Shown: positions 34,724 through 44,003 of the stretch, one piece after another
Numbering within the stretch: position 1 is the stretch's first letter
How the letters are laid out: every line of letters begins with the position of its first letter
Assembly: GCF_013396335.1 (NCBI RefSeq)
Contig: NZ_JABWSY010000007.1
Location: 239,317-303,316 of the forward strand
Direction of reading: 5' to 3'
Source: Bacillus sp. EB106-08-02-XG196
GTDB lineage: Bacteria > Bacillota > Bacilli > Bacillales > Cytobacillaceae
DNA: 64,000 nt
The notes under the pieces: generated by a model
Told to the model about the DNA's origin: nothing
What the model saw: the letters and a program-made list of their open reading frames with translations, nothing else
Database searches by the model: none
Made by a program: the position numbers and the translations under genes

Positions 34724-37645
34724 TCACCCAAAACTAAATTGCGTTGATGCAGTTTGATTTAGTTCTCGATTCAAATCTACTAGTTTTTCCTGCGGAATCT
34801 TTGCTTTTCCAGGAGCAGCTAATTGGTTTAGGGTTTTCATTTTTAAATTGGCAGTTGGGTTTGGTTTTGTAATGCCTGGTGCATATTTTTCCAGTATCCT
34901 TTTTGCAGATTCATCGTTCAAAAGTTCAATAAGTCTTGTTTCGTTCGTATAGACTTTAGATAATCCTTTACTATTGGGATAAATAAAACGATATACGCCT
35001 GAACCTGCCTTTAAGCGAACTCCATCACCAGCATTAATTTGGAATAGAATGCCTTCTGAAACCGTTAGTGGTAAGCCTCCTTCAAGTACATCTGTTAACA
35101 CCGCATTAGGCAGAATAATTTCAGCCGTTGTATTAACAGGTATTTCAACCTCGATTCGAACCTCATCTTCCGTGATCTTCCATGCAGAAACTATTTTTCC
35201 ATACATAGAGTTATAGGTAGCCTTGACATGCGTTAGTTCAGCTCCGCCCAACCTAGGCTGAATTCGAATTCGTTTATACGCCGGCTCACTTTCATCCATA
35301 TCAAGCCCCGCAACTACGCGATACATCCAATCCCCAATGGCTCCGTAAGCATAATGATTAAAGGAATTCATATCATCACTCCAAAAGCTGCCGTCCGGTT
35401 TAATGCTGTCCCAATGCTCCCAAATGGTTGTCGCCCCTTTAGAAATCGAATACAGCCAGGATGGGTAGGTGTCTTGTAATAATAATTTAACGGCTGTTTC
35501 ATGGTAACCATTATTTGATAAAGCAAAGCACAAATATGGTGTCCCGACAAATCCGGTTGTGAGATGGTAATCATTTTCTAAGACCAGCTCATTTAATTCA
35601 AATGCAGCACGTTCTCTAACTTTTCCATCTATCAAATCGAATGCTAGGGCAAGAACATAAGCCGTCTGGGTTTGTGAGGTTAACCTACCAGTCGGGGTGA
35701 TAAATTCCTGATTAAAATGGTGAATGATTCCACTTAATAATTCACTATAATGACGTACATCCTCTGATTTTCCTAAAACAACAGCTGCATCCCGAACAAG
35801 TCTAGCAGAGTACGCATAGAAAGCAGTAGCAATGAAGTCTCTTGCCGTTGCGCCAATATAGCTGTTCTCCTTCGCATCCAAGCCCAGCCAATCCCCAAGC
35901 TGAAAGCCCGTATTCCAAAGGTATTCGTTATCTCCCTGCAGACGGATAAATTTTACCCATTTTTTCATACTTTCATATTGTTCAGCTAAAAAACGTTTAT
36001 CACCGTTTACGAGATAAACAGTCCATGGGCAAATTACAGCCGCGTCCCCCCATGCTGTGGAAGAAGATTCACTATCCTGCAGTACATCCGGTATAACAAA
36101 GGGCACACCGCCGTCCTCAAATTGATCGGCCTTTAAGTCTCGTAACCATTTTGTGAAAAACGGTCCTCCTTGATAATTAAACAGTGCAGTTCGGATAAAC
36201 ACTTGTGCATCCCCTGTCCATCCTAAACGTTCATCACGCTGTGGGCAATCGGTTGGGACGTCTACAAAATTCCCCCTTTGCCCCCAATCAATATTTTGTT
36301 GGAGCTGATTCACTTGTGGGTTCGATGTTTCAAACATACCAGTTTGCTCCATATCCGTATGAATAACCTCTCCAACGAAATTTGCAACTGGCAACATGCC
36401 GTCTTGAAGCGGATAGCCCTCGACCTTTACATAGCGGAAGCCTTGGAAGGTGAAGGCAGGTGCGTATTCCTCCACACCCTCGCCTTTGGTAATATATTCA
36501 ATTGTCTGCCTTGCACTACGAAGATTGCCAAAGTATATATTTCCGTTTCTATCAAGTACCTCGGCATGCTTCAATACAATTTTTGTACCCGCAGGTGACT
36601 GTACCTTAAATCGAAGCCTTCCTACCATGTTTTGACCCATATCGATGACAGAATCTCCATTAGGTGCAATAAAAGCACAGTTGGGAGGCAGAGTTTCGGT
36701 TACTCTGACAGGATTGTTTTCCTGTGCTACCAAATTTGTCAATGGTCTGCTACGAACAATGACACCCTTCCATGTTGTTTCATTAAAACCAGGCTCACTC
36801 CAGCCTTTTTGTTCAAGTCGAGCATCATAGGTTTCCCCATGATAAATTTCTGAAAACAAAATCGGACCAGTTGAAGCCATCCATGTAGGATCCGATACGA
36901 TAATCTCCTCTGATCCATCGAAATACCGGACATTTAATTGAAGCAAAATCCCTCGTTTATCACCGTAAAAATTCCTTTTGCCTTCCCAAGCAAGATTTCC
37001 CTTGTACCAGCCGTTTGCTAATATAACCCCGATTGCATTTGAACTACTTTGCAATTGTGCTGTTACTTCATATGTCTGATACTGTAAACGATTATGGTAA
37101 CTTGTCCATCCAGGTGCAAGTAATTCATCACCAACTCGTTCTCCATTTAAATGAAGCTCGTAAAGTCCAACACCTGTGGCATATATCCGTGCTGATTCAA
37201 TTCCAGCTTTTAATTCAAATTCCTTACGTAAAAGAAAAGCAGGTTCTGATTCAGGAGCAAGCTCCTGAGGATTTGGTGTAATCCATTCAGCTTTCCACTC
37301 ACCAGCATCGAGAAATGCTGTTTCCCACCAAGAAACACTGCTCCAATCAGACTCATTGCAAAAATTATCCCAAACCTTTACCCGGTAGTAATATCTTGTT
37401 CGAGACGTTAGTTCTGGTCCTTCATATGGGATATGCAGCGATTGCTCCGACTTCATATAGCCTGTGTCCCAAAGTGGCTGATCAAAATGATCCTTAGTAA
37501 GTGAAACTTGATATTGATAGGCCTGTTGCATCGTTCCACGCCGGTTTGATTGTATTTGCCAGCTTATCCGCGGCTTACGAATATCGATACCGAGTGAGTT
37601 TTGACGATATTCACAAGTAAGGGATGACACATATAATTTGTCCAT
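34724..37645 (-). CDS. Alpha-L-rhamnosidase, GH78
   Basis: A 973-residue enzyme with no signal peptide, so intracellular. The layout is the classical GH78 one: N-terminal beta domain (PRISWQIQSNRRGTMQQAYQYQVSLT), carbohydrate-binding-like domain (YATGVGLYELHLNGERVGDELLAPGWTSYHNR), catalytic (alpha/alpha)6 barrel with the acid-bearing VDVPTDCPQRDERLGWTGD at 463-479 and the base region TTIWEHWDS, then a C-terminal beta domain (YNSMYGKIVSAWK). It would remove terminal rhamnose from imported oligosaccharides or glycosides. It lies 16 bases after a second GH78 gene, in the same operon as the ABC importer. Confidence 0.93.
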   Translation of the reverse strand: MDKLYVSSLTCEYRQNSLGIDIRKPRISWQIQSNRRGTMQQAYQYQVSLTKDHFDQPLWDTGYMKSEQSLHIPYEGPELTSRTRYYYRVKVWDNFCNESDWSSVSWWETAFLDAGEWKAEWITPNPQELAPESEPAFLLRKEFELKAGIESARIYATGVGLYELHLNGERVGDELLAPGWTSYHNRLQYQTYEVTAQLQSSSNAIGVILANGWYKGNLAWEGKRNFYGDKRGILLQLNVRYFDGSEEIIVSDPTWMASTGPILFSEIYHGETYDARLEQKGWSEPGFNETTWKGVIVRSRPLTNLVAQENNPVRVTETLPPNCAFIAPNGDSVIDMGQNMVGRLRFKVQSPAGTKIVLKHAEVLDRNGNIYFGNLRSARQTIEYITKGEGVEEYAPAFTFQGFRYVKVEGYPLQDGMLPVANFVGEVIHTDMEQTGMFETSNPQVNQLQQNIDWGQRGNFVDVPTDCPQRDERLGWTGDAQVFIRTALFNYQGGPFFTKWLRDLKADQFEDGGVPFVIPDVLQDSESSSTAWGDAAVICPWTVYLVNGDKRFLAEQYESMKKWVKFIRLQGDNEYLWNTGFQLGDWLGLDAKENSYIGATARDFIATAFYAYSARLVRDAAVVLGKSEDVRHYSELLSGIIHHFNQEFITPTGRLTSQTQTAYVLALAFDLIDGKVRERAAFELNELVLENDYHLTTGFVGTPYLCFALSNNGYHETAVKLLLQDTYPSWLYSISKGATTIWEHWDSIKPDGSFWSDDMNSFNHYAYGAIGDWMYRVVAGLDMDESEPAYKRIRIQPRLGGAELTHVKATYNSMYGKIVSAWKITEDEVRIEVEIPVNTTAEIILPNAVLTDVLEGGLPLTVSEGILFQINAGDGVRLKAGSGVYRFIYPNSKGLSKVYTNETRLIELLNDESAKRILEKYAPGITKPNPTANLKMKTLNQLAAPGKAKIPQEKLVDLNRELNQTASTQFSFG

Positions 37646-37661
37646 TCATAATAATCCCCTT

Positions 37662-40529
37662 TCAATTTGATAGATTGACTAACTGATTTGCAGCTAAAGA
37701 AAATGGTTTACCATTCACTTGAATTTTTGTGTTATCTGCTGCGGTAATTTGGACTTCCACTTCGTCAGGAATCGTAATTTGCAAATCAATGTATTCTCCT
37801 GAATCTTTACAGTAAATATCAATCCTGCCTTGAGGTATAGGCACAGACCCTTTAATCCACTTTAATCCATTTAAATTCGGAGATATGGATACTTTTTTGA
37901 ATCCTGGTTCTACCGGTTTTACCCCTAAAAATAAGACTCCAAAAACATAAGTTGGCGCTGCCGACCAGGCATGACAATGGCTTCGGCTGAAATCTCCCTC
38001 AATTAACTCCCAGCCTTCCCAGCAGGTTGTCGAGTCATGCTCCAGCATATACCCATAAATCTCACGAATGTTATCTAGCACCCTATCATTTTCCCCTAAA
38101 TTCATTAAGGCTTGGTAGTAGAAAAACAGAACAAAGGGACTTTTAATTTGCACAAAGTTTTCAGGCGGATTTTTTATATACTCCTCTATCAAATTTCTGC
38201 GTTGACCCTCAGCGCAATCAGATAAGTAAACTATTAGGTTTGTTTGAATACTGTGAGTTTTGGACCTGATTCCGTCCTCATGAATACTATCAACAAAAAC
38301 GTTTTCATCCTCATCCCATAGGTATAGGTTGATTGCTAGTTTTAGATTTTCTGCTAAAGTGAGAAAGTTAATTTGGTCTTTAGTTTCTCCGATAATCGAA
38401 GCTAAATATGACGTTTGTCTTAAGGCTTCGACTAGGAGTGCATTTTGATGCGTGACAATATTATGGTTCGTATCCATTGGGGCCCAATCTAACATGTTCC
38501 AAGCATCGATTTCTAATAACCCTTGCTCATTTATATATTGTTGAAAACGTTGAACCGTCAGCTTTAGTTCCGGGTAAACCTCTTGAATAAATTTTAAGTC
38601 CCCTGAATAACGATAATATTCTCTGCATGCCATCATCCACAGAATCGACCATCCAGTTAAGACATTCTGCCACCCGCTAGGTACATGTGATTCTGGTAAA
38701 GGAGAGCGATAAACAGATTTTGAGATTAGTCTTAAGCAGCGTCTAATTAAATCATAGTTTCCAAATGTATAGTAATTCATGAGGGATATATTATAGGAGT
38801 CACCCGTCCAAAGTGCCTGTTCATAAGCTGGACAGTCAATGATTGTATCCTGTGCACACATGCGAACGGTGTGCTTAGAGATTTCCCATATTTGATTTAA
38901 CTGGTAATCGGAACTGTTAAATGCACCAACATTTGCCGTAGGAAATGTGGTTACATCCACTTTTACTCTATGGATTTTACATGGTGTGTTAAAATTTCGA
39001 ATTGTTAATAGTAGATACCGGAACCCTCTGGGAATAAACGACCGATACACCTGTCGCCCATCCTTTGCAACATATCGTAAAGAATTGTTCAGTGAAAAGG
39101 TATGCTCAATCCTTCCATCCTGATGGAGGTTTTCAAATAAAAAGAAGTCGAAAATCGTCCCTTTCGATGCTTCTATTTCAAACTCTATATATCCTAAGTA
39201 TTCCTTACCGAAGTCGATTAAATATTCTGTGTCCCCTTTCTCCATTGGTTCTACGGAGGTAAAACTGTGATTAGGCAAAATCATATTCTGATGCTTAAAA
39301 TCCAGAGTATGAGTCTTTATGTCTTTTTTAAATATGGAAAGTATACTTACGTTATCTATACAAACATGGTCGTCTGGAATCACTTTTGCCCATTTTTTAA
39401 AGGCTTCAAATTCGCTTAACAATGACAACTGCTGTCCTTGTAAATATTCCCTCGTTAAAGGAATGGGATTTTGAACAGGTTCACCTATTTGTAGCACTGT
39501 CTTGGTGTAAAAAGGTCCAATCGCTAAAAACCTTGATTCACTTTGACTAAAAGGTGCCTTCAACTCTATATTTTCAGGAAAATCAAAAGCTAGATGAATC
39601 GTTGGTTCGTGAAAAGACCCGCCTACATCTATTATTAATAGATTAGCCCCTTTTTTTAGGCTTACATTTTCATATTTTCCATTTTGAGTTTTATAAGAAA
39701 CTCCGTTCAGTTTAAATTCCCATTTAGCCTCTGCGTGTGCATCAAAAGTCAGGGTCATAACACCTTCGATAGCATTCTTTGCAAGAATTTCTGTAACGAC
39801 AAATCCTTGCATGATTTTTCTTGAGTTATTATCTACTTCACTGGGAAAAAAAGTTGGTTTTAAATCAATCGAATAATGCTGGGAAATGGGTTTAACCTCT
39901 TTTAAAGCTAAGACACTTTTAGGAAAAATGGGTTCATTGGTTAAATGAGGTATATCTCTAGGGATTAGTATTTTCCATGGATCAGTCCCATACAACCCGA
40001 TGATTTCAGCATGATTCCAAGTTGAATCGTCAAAATTCAACTGATTCCAATCAGTGTAAAACAGTCCTGCATCATAGATTTCTGACCATGATAAACAATT
40101 TGACATTTTCACAGATTCCTTTTTAAAACCATCGTGAACCGCCGTCTTCCAACGGTCATCAGTCAGCAAATGATCCACCACTTGACCATCTTGATAAAAA
40201 TCAATTTGTGCGATTAATCCACCGCGTCCTTCAATATAATGCATCGTTCCAATACCATAATGATTGACTAATACTGAGAGCACATTTTTTCCTTTTTTTA
40301 ACCCGCTTAAATCGTATTGGTCATAATACCATTCATCTGTCCAGCCGCGAACTGGACCCGCCCCTATTTGTTCACCGTTAACATACACCGTATACTTAGT
40401 GTCTGCCGATATAGATAATGTTGCAGATTCATATTCCGAAGAAATGGTAAATGTTTTTCTGAAACAGGACCATTGATTTCTCGGATGTTCACCACTTTTA
40501 TCCCAAATCCACTTTGCCTTCCATTCCAT
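37662..40529 (-). CDS. GH78-like alpha-L-rhamnosidase, divergent
   Basis: A 955-residue cytoplasmic protein with an N-terminal jelly-roll (WKAKWIWDKSGEHPRNQWSCFRKTF, YTVYVNGEQIGAGPVRGWTDEWYYDQYDL) and a rhamnosidase-type helical barrel. The catalytic segment reads TIIDCPAYEQALWTGDSYN instead of CPQRDERLGWTGD, and TTCWEGWELIEGDFSRSHCHAWSAAPTYVF replaces the usual base region. It is therefore a distant member, and its exact linkage specificity may differ from the neighbour's. GGAGGAG precedes the ATG. The gene sits between the importer and the classical rhamnosidase. Confidence 0.83.
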   Translation of the reverse strand: MEWKAKWIWDKSGEHPRNQWSCFRKTFTISSEYESATLSISADTKYTVYVNGEQIGAGPVRGWTDEWYYDQYDLSGLKKGKNVLSVLVNHYGIGTMHYIEGRGGLIAQIDFYQDGQVVDHLLTDDRWKTAVHDGFKKESVKMSNCLSWSEIYDAGLFYTDWNQLNFDDSTWNHAEIIGLYGTDPWKILIPRDIPHLTNEPIFPKSVLALKEVKPISQHYSIDLKPTFFPSEVDNNSRKIMQGFVVTEILAKNAIEGVMTLTFDAHAEAKWEFKLNGVSYKTQNGKYENVSLKKGANLLIIDVGGSFHEPTIHLAFDFPENIELKAPFSQSESRFLAIGPFYTKTVLQIGEPVQNPIPLTREYLQGQQLSLLSEFEAFKKWAKVIPDDHVCIDNVSILSIFKKDIKTHTLDFKHQNMILPNHSFTSVEPMEKGDTEYLIDFGKEYLGYIEFEIEASKGTIFDFFLFENLHQDGRIEHTFSLNNSLRYVAKDGRQVYRSFIPRGFRYLLLTIRNFNTPCKIHRVKVDVTTFPTANVGAFNSSDYQLNQIWEISKHTVRMCAQDTIIDCPAYEQALWTGDSYNISLMNYYTFGNYDLIRRCLRLISKSVYRSPLPESHVPSGWQNVLTGWSILWMMACREYYRYSGDLKFIQEVYPELKLTVQRFQQYINEQGLLEIDAWNMLDWAPMDTNHNIVTHQNALLVEALRQTSYLASIIGETKDQINFLTLAENLKLAINLYLWDEDENVFVDSIHEDGIRSKTHSIQTNLIVYLSDCAEGQRRNLIEEYIKNPPENFVQIKSPFVLFFYYQALMNLGENDRVLDNIREIYGYMLEHDSTTCWEGWELIEGDFSRSHCHAWSAAPTYVFGVLFLGVKPVEPGFKKVSISPNLNGLKWIKGSVPIPQGRIDIYCKDSGEYIDLQITIPDEVEVQITAADNTKIQVNGKPFSLAANQLVNLSN

Positions 40530-40545
40530 AAAACTCCTCCAATGT

Positions 40546-40588
40546 AAAGACCCGATTACTTCAGAATAACTGCCATTTTCGGGTCTTT
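40546..40588. other. Intercistronic hairpin between permease and rhamnosidase genes
   Basis: Ten-base arms AAAGACCCGA and TCGGGTCTTT enclose 23 bases. On the minus strand, the direction of the operon, the T tail is weak, so it may act as a partial terminator or RNA-stability element. Confidence 0.5.
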
Positions 40589-40616
40589 TCTTTTATCTAG
40601 TTTTGAATGAGATTCT

Positions 40617-41510
40617 CTACTTAACTGACCCTGCCGTCATACCCGCAACAATTTTCTTGTTAAAGATAATAAATAGGATCAGCGGCGGTATTGAGATTAA
40701 GAGAATATTTGTAAAGAGTAGATTCCACTTTGTCATGTACATGCTCATAAAATTATAGAGTGTTAACTGTAATGTTGCGTTTTCTGCACCTGGGAAGAAG
40801 TATAGTGGATTAACGAAATCATTGTAGACGCTCACCGCAGTTAGAACGATTACAGTTGCTGATACGGGCTTTAACAAGGGTAAAATGATGTTAAAGAACA
40901 ATCTAAATCTTCCACATCCATCTATCAATGCTGCTTCATCTAGTGACCTAGGGATCGTCACCATAAACCCTCGATACAATAAAATTGTAAATGGCAAATT
41001 CAGTGCCACCTCTACAAGAACAATTCCAGGCATTGTTTTAAACAGTCCGATTTCCTGCAGCACCCAAATGGTTGGAACTACTGCTGGAGGGATAATGAGC
41101 CCTGCAAGTATAAGAAAATTAAAGAAGGGAGTCGCTTTCGTTACTTTACGTTGTAATACATAACCAGCAGCGGCACCGAGAATGATTAACAAGACGATCG
41201 ATATTCCGGTTATCATCACACTATTAAAAAATGCACGAATAATCATGCCATCTCTTGCACTTATTACTTCTTTCATATTCTCTATTAAATGAAAGGAGCT
41301 GGGCCAATCCATATTCAATAGAGAGGATTCCTGCGTATTCTTAAATGCATTTATAATGACAAAATAAAAAGGAATTCCAAAGATACCTAATGTAGCCAAA
41401 ACTGAAAAAGTTTCAACAAATAGTTTCCATAGCTTTTTACGTGTCTTTACCCTGCTTTTTGGGATTACTATCGGGGTTGAATTAGGGTTGCTTATTATTA
41501 CCTTACTCAT
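40617..41510 (-). CDS. yesQ: ABC sugar importer permease, MalG type
   Basis: A 297-residue inner-membrane permease with six predicted helices. The ATPase-coupling EAA loop is DEAALIDGCGRFRLFFNIILPLLKPV. It matches YesQ of the Bacillus rhamnogalacturonan oligosaccharide importer by context. Its ATG overlaps the stop of the partner permease by one base, so they are translationally coupled. No ATPase gene is present; in Bacillus the shared MsmX ATPase energises such importers. Confidence 0.88.
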   Translation of the reverse strand: MSKVIISNPNSTPIVIPKSRVKTRKKLWKLFVETFSVLATLGIFGIPFYFVIINAFKNTQESSLLNMDWPSSFHLIENMKEVISARDGMIIRAFFNSVMITGISIVLLIILGAAAGYVLQRKVTKATPFFNFLILAGLIIPPAVVPTIWVLQEIGLFKTMPGIVLVEVALNLPFTILLYRGFMVTIPRSLDEAALIDGCGRFRLFFNIILPLLKPVSATVIVLTAVSVYNDFVNPLYFFPGAENATLQLTLYNFMSMYMTKWNLLFTNILLISIPPLILFIIFNKKIVAGMTAGSVK

Positions 41511-42376
41511 TACAAATCCACCTCTTTTTTATTCAGATACGTGTACAGAGGGAAGGCTAAAGCAGAAACGAGTATGAATAAGATTACGTTTCCAGCTGTT
41601 GAGAGACCGAAGAAACCAGCCTGATATTGTTTATATATAATTGAAGCAATCAGGTCAGTACTAAAACCTGGACCTCCTTTTGTCATTGTCCAAATTAAAT
41701 CAAAAGAACGTAACCCGCCAATAAAAGATAAAATAATGACTGTGTTCATCGCAGGTCGGCTAAGCGGCAAAATGATGCTTTTAAATTTATGCCATGCATT
41801 CCCGCCATCAATCATAAGTGCTTCATAATAATCCTCTGGAATCGACATTATACCAGCGATGAAAATGACCGTCGCCATCCCGACACCTTTCCATACGTCT
41901 ACTAGCGCGACAGATAAAAGAGCAATCTTGGTATCTCCTAACCAATCTGGGCCAACAATTCCCATACCTTGCAATACAATATTGATAATCCCCTGTGAAG
42001 GATGCATCATCATCGTAAAAGCAATCCCAACAGCAATGGTACTCAGCAAAGTTGGGAAAAATACCATGGAACGGATAAATCCGACTGTTTTAAGCTTTGA
42101 ACTGAGAAAAACACCAAGTAGCAGGCCAATAATGACCTTTAAACCGCTTGTCACGACCGCATAAATTAATGTGTTTTTAAAACCAATATTTAAAGAAGGT
42201 TCTGTTAAAAAAGTTACGAAGTTTTCAAAGCCAATAAATTTCCAATCTGTTAATGTCCACCATGTCATACTGAAAAACAATGACATAATCGTTGGCAACA
42301 AGAAAAAGACAAAATAAACAATTCCTGCGGGCAATAAGAAGTAATAGGTGTACGTTTTATTTGCTAACTTATTCAT
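41510..42376 (-). CDS. yesP: ABC sugar importer permease, MalF type
   Basis: A 288-residue permease with six predicted helices (YYFLLPAGIVYFVFFLLPTIMSLFF first). The coupling loop is YYEALMIDGGNAWHKFKSIILPLSRP. It pairs with the next gene as the YesPQ-type heterodimer for pectin oligosaccharide uptake. GGAGGAG precedes its ATG. It lies 85 bases after the binding-protein gene, with a hairpin in between. Confidence 0.88.
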   Translation of the reverse strand: MNKLANKTYTYYFLLPAGIVYFVFFLLPTIMSLFFSMTWWTLTDWKFIGFENFVTFLTEPSLNIGFKNTLIYAVVTSGLKVIIGLLLGVFLSSKLKTVGFIRSMVFFPTLLSTIAVGIAFTMMMHPSQGIINIVLQGMGIVGPDWLGDTKIALLSVALVDVWKGVGMATVIFIAGIMSIPEDYYEALMIDGGNAWHKFKSIILPLSRPAMNTVIILSFIGGLRSFDLIWTMTKGGPGFSTDLIASIIYKQYQAGFFGLSTAGNVILFILVSALAFPLYTYLNKKEVDL

Positions 42377-42409
42377 CTGCTGCTCCTCCCTACAAGCGTT
42401 AGTAAAAGA

Positions 42410-42439
42410 TTAGCCCTGCTAGAGTCTAGTCAGGGCCAA
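42410..42439 (-). other. Intercistronic hairpin between binding protein and permeases
   Basis: Arms TTAGCCCTG and CAGGGCCAA, with a G-U on the minus-strand RNA, are followed by TAATCTTTTACT. Such hairpins after binding-protein genes commonly reduce permease expression relative to the binding protein. Confidence 0.55.
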
Positions 42440-42461
42440 TGTTTAATCGATTAGAATTTTT

Positions 42462-43778
42462 TTACCATCCTTCAAGACCTAATTGTTTTGCTTGTTTTTC
42501 AACATCTTTGTCGTATAATTCGGCGCCCTCTTTTGCGGAACTAATGCCACTGCCGACTTGAGTTGTAATTTGCTCTAAGCTTGGACCTTTAACAGGGCTT
42601 AAGAATTCAAGGGCAGGAGCATTATTACCAGAATCAAAGTACTGAATCATATCCTTAACTGCTGGGTACACGTTATCAGGAAGTTCTACACCTTTAATGG
42701 CAAACGGGCCAGTCGGCGGGATTTTAGATGAATAGATTGTCACACCTTCTTGAGAAACGTAAAACTCTAAAAATTTCTTTGCTGCATCAATATGCTCACT
42801 ATTTTTGTTAATAAAGATACCTGCTGGCATCCACACAGTTAAACCATTCTTTTCTGCGCTGTCACTTGGCTGAGCGAAAATTCCGATATCTTGCATTTTA
42901 TCTGGGAAGGTTGTTGCAAGATTTGCTAACGCGAACGTAATCATTGGGTAGTGAGCACCCTCACCGTCAGCTAACATTTTTAAACCTGCATCATAGCCAG
43001 TAGCTAGGAATTCTTTATTCATGTAATCTTGTTTAAATACTTCTTCTAATTTCTCAAAACTGCGAAGTGCCGCTGGAGTAGTAGAGATTTTTGCTTTGTT
43101 TGCAGTAAAATCCTCTGCGAAAGTCGGATTTTCTTCAAGTACATTGTAATTATCTGCAAGGACAATTACTTGTGATGTCCAAGTGTCTTTGAATGTACCA
43201 ATTACTGCTGTTTTACCAGCTTGTTTTATTTTTTCGTTATTCGCCATTAACTCGTCCCATGTTTTAGGTACAGACAGCCCAAGTTCTTCATACACCTTTT
43301 TGTTATATAACCATCCGCCTGCATTCGTTGGAGTGCCCGGAATACCAAACACTTTGCCATTTGAGGAAACAGCTTGTTGGTAATCTTCCATTATATTTTC
43401 CATAAAAGGTTCTTTACTAAGATCTACAAAATTTTGCTCCGGATTTAGTGCCTGCAATTGTGATCCTGAGTTATTCCAAACTAAATCTGTCATATCTCCA
43501 GTTGCAAGACGTGTTTTGATGATATTATCGCCTTCAGCACCACCAGGACGTGTCTCAATTTCTACTTTAATATTGTTCTTCTTTTCAAATTCATCAATAA
43601 TGGCTTCGATTCCATCTAATTGTGTTTGATTGTCAATTAAAAATGTAATCGTTTCTGTTTCCCCACTTTTGCTGCCGTCTGAACCTGTTTTTTCTTCTTT
43701 GCTGGTACAACCTGCTAATATGCCTGCCATTAGTGCACTGCTAAGCAACAATGATACAATCTTTTTTCTTTTGGCCAT
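42462..43778 (-). CDS. yesO: Sugar-binding lipoprotein of the ABC importer
   Basis: A 438-residue extracellular solute-binding protein (family 1). The signal peptide ends in the lipobox LAGC with Cys24 as the lipid anchor; the mature part has FLIDNQTQLDGIEAIIDEFEKKNNIKVEIETRPGG and VPKTWDELMANNEKIKQAGKTAV. It should capture rhamnogalacturonan oligosaccharides or rhamnosides for the permeases that follow. AGAGGGGGA precedes the ATG. A cre box and a direct-repeat motif lie upstream. Confidence 0.9.
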   Translation of the reverse strand: MAKRKKIVSLLLSSALMAGILAGCTSKEEKTGSDGSKSGETETITFLIDNQTQLDGIEAIIDEFEKKNNIKVEIETRPGGAEGDNIIKTRLATGDMTDLVWNNSGSQLQALNPEQNFVDLSKEPFMENIMEDYQQAVSSNGKVFGIPGTPTNAGGWLYNKKVYEELGLSVPKTWDELMANNEKIKQAGKTAVIGTFKDTWTSQVIVLADNYNVLEENPTFAEDFTANKAKISTTPAALRSFEKLEEVFKQDYMNKEFLATGYDAGLKMLADGEGAHYPMITFALANLATTFPDKMQDIGIFAQPSDSAEKNGLTVWMPAGIFINKNSEHIDAAKKFLEFYVSQEGVTIYSSKIPPTGPFAIKGVELPDNVYPAVKDMIQYFDSGNNAPALEFLSPVKGPSLEQITTQVGSGISSAKEGAELYDKDVEKQAKQLGLEGW

Positions 43779-43849
43779 GTTATTTCCCCCTCTTAAATGT
43801 CTGCTCTAAAACACTTTAATTTTCTTGCTTCTTGGTGATTAATTTAATT

Positions 43850-43864
43850 TTAAGCGCTTTCAAG
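43850..43864 (-). promoter_or_regulatory. cre box before the importer operon
   Basis: Minus strand CTTGAAAGCGCTTAA is a near-consensus cre. It overlaps a possible -35 hexamer TTGAAA. Confidence 0.7.
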
Positions 43865-43884
43865 CTAATTTTTAAGTGATGCAT

Positions 43885-43921
43885 TTTTTGGAATACGTCC
43901 GTTTTTTTTGGAATCGTACCG
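43885..43921 (-). promoter_or_regulatory. Direct repeat with 20-base period before the importer operon
   Basis: GGAATACGTCCG at 43890-43901 and GGAATCGTACCG at 43910-43921 lie exactly two helical turns apart, each preceded by a T tract. This is the layout expected for an AraC-type (YesN) activator upstream of a promoter. No footprint evidence is available. Confidence 0.5.
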
Positions 43922-43942
43922 ATTTTGTGTCTTTTAGAAAAA

Positions 43943-43983
43943 AAATAGCCTTCTCTCATGGTTTAATGAAAGAAAGACTATTT
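43943..43983 (-). terminator. Terminator after the second binding-protein gene
   Basis: A long, mostly paired stem (43943-43959 with 43966-43983) ends in eight T on the minus strand. Confidence 0.8.
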
Positions 43984-44003
43984 CTATAAAAACGTTCACC
44001 TTA

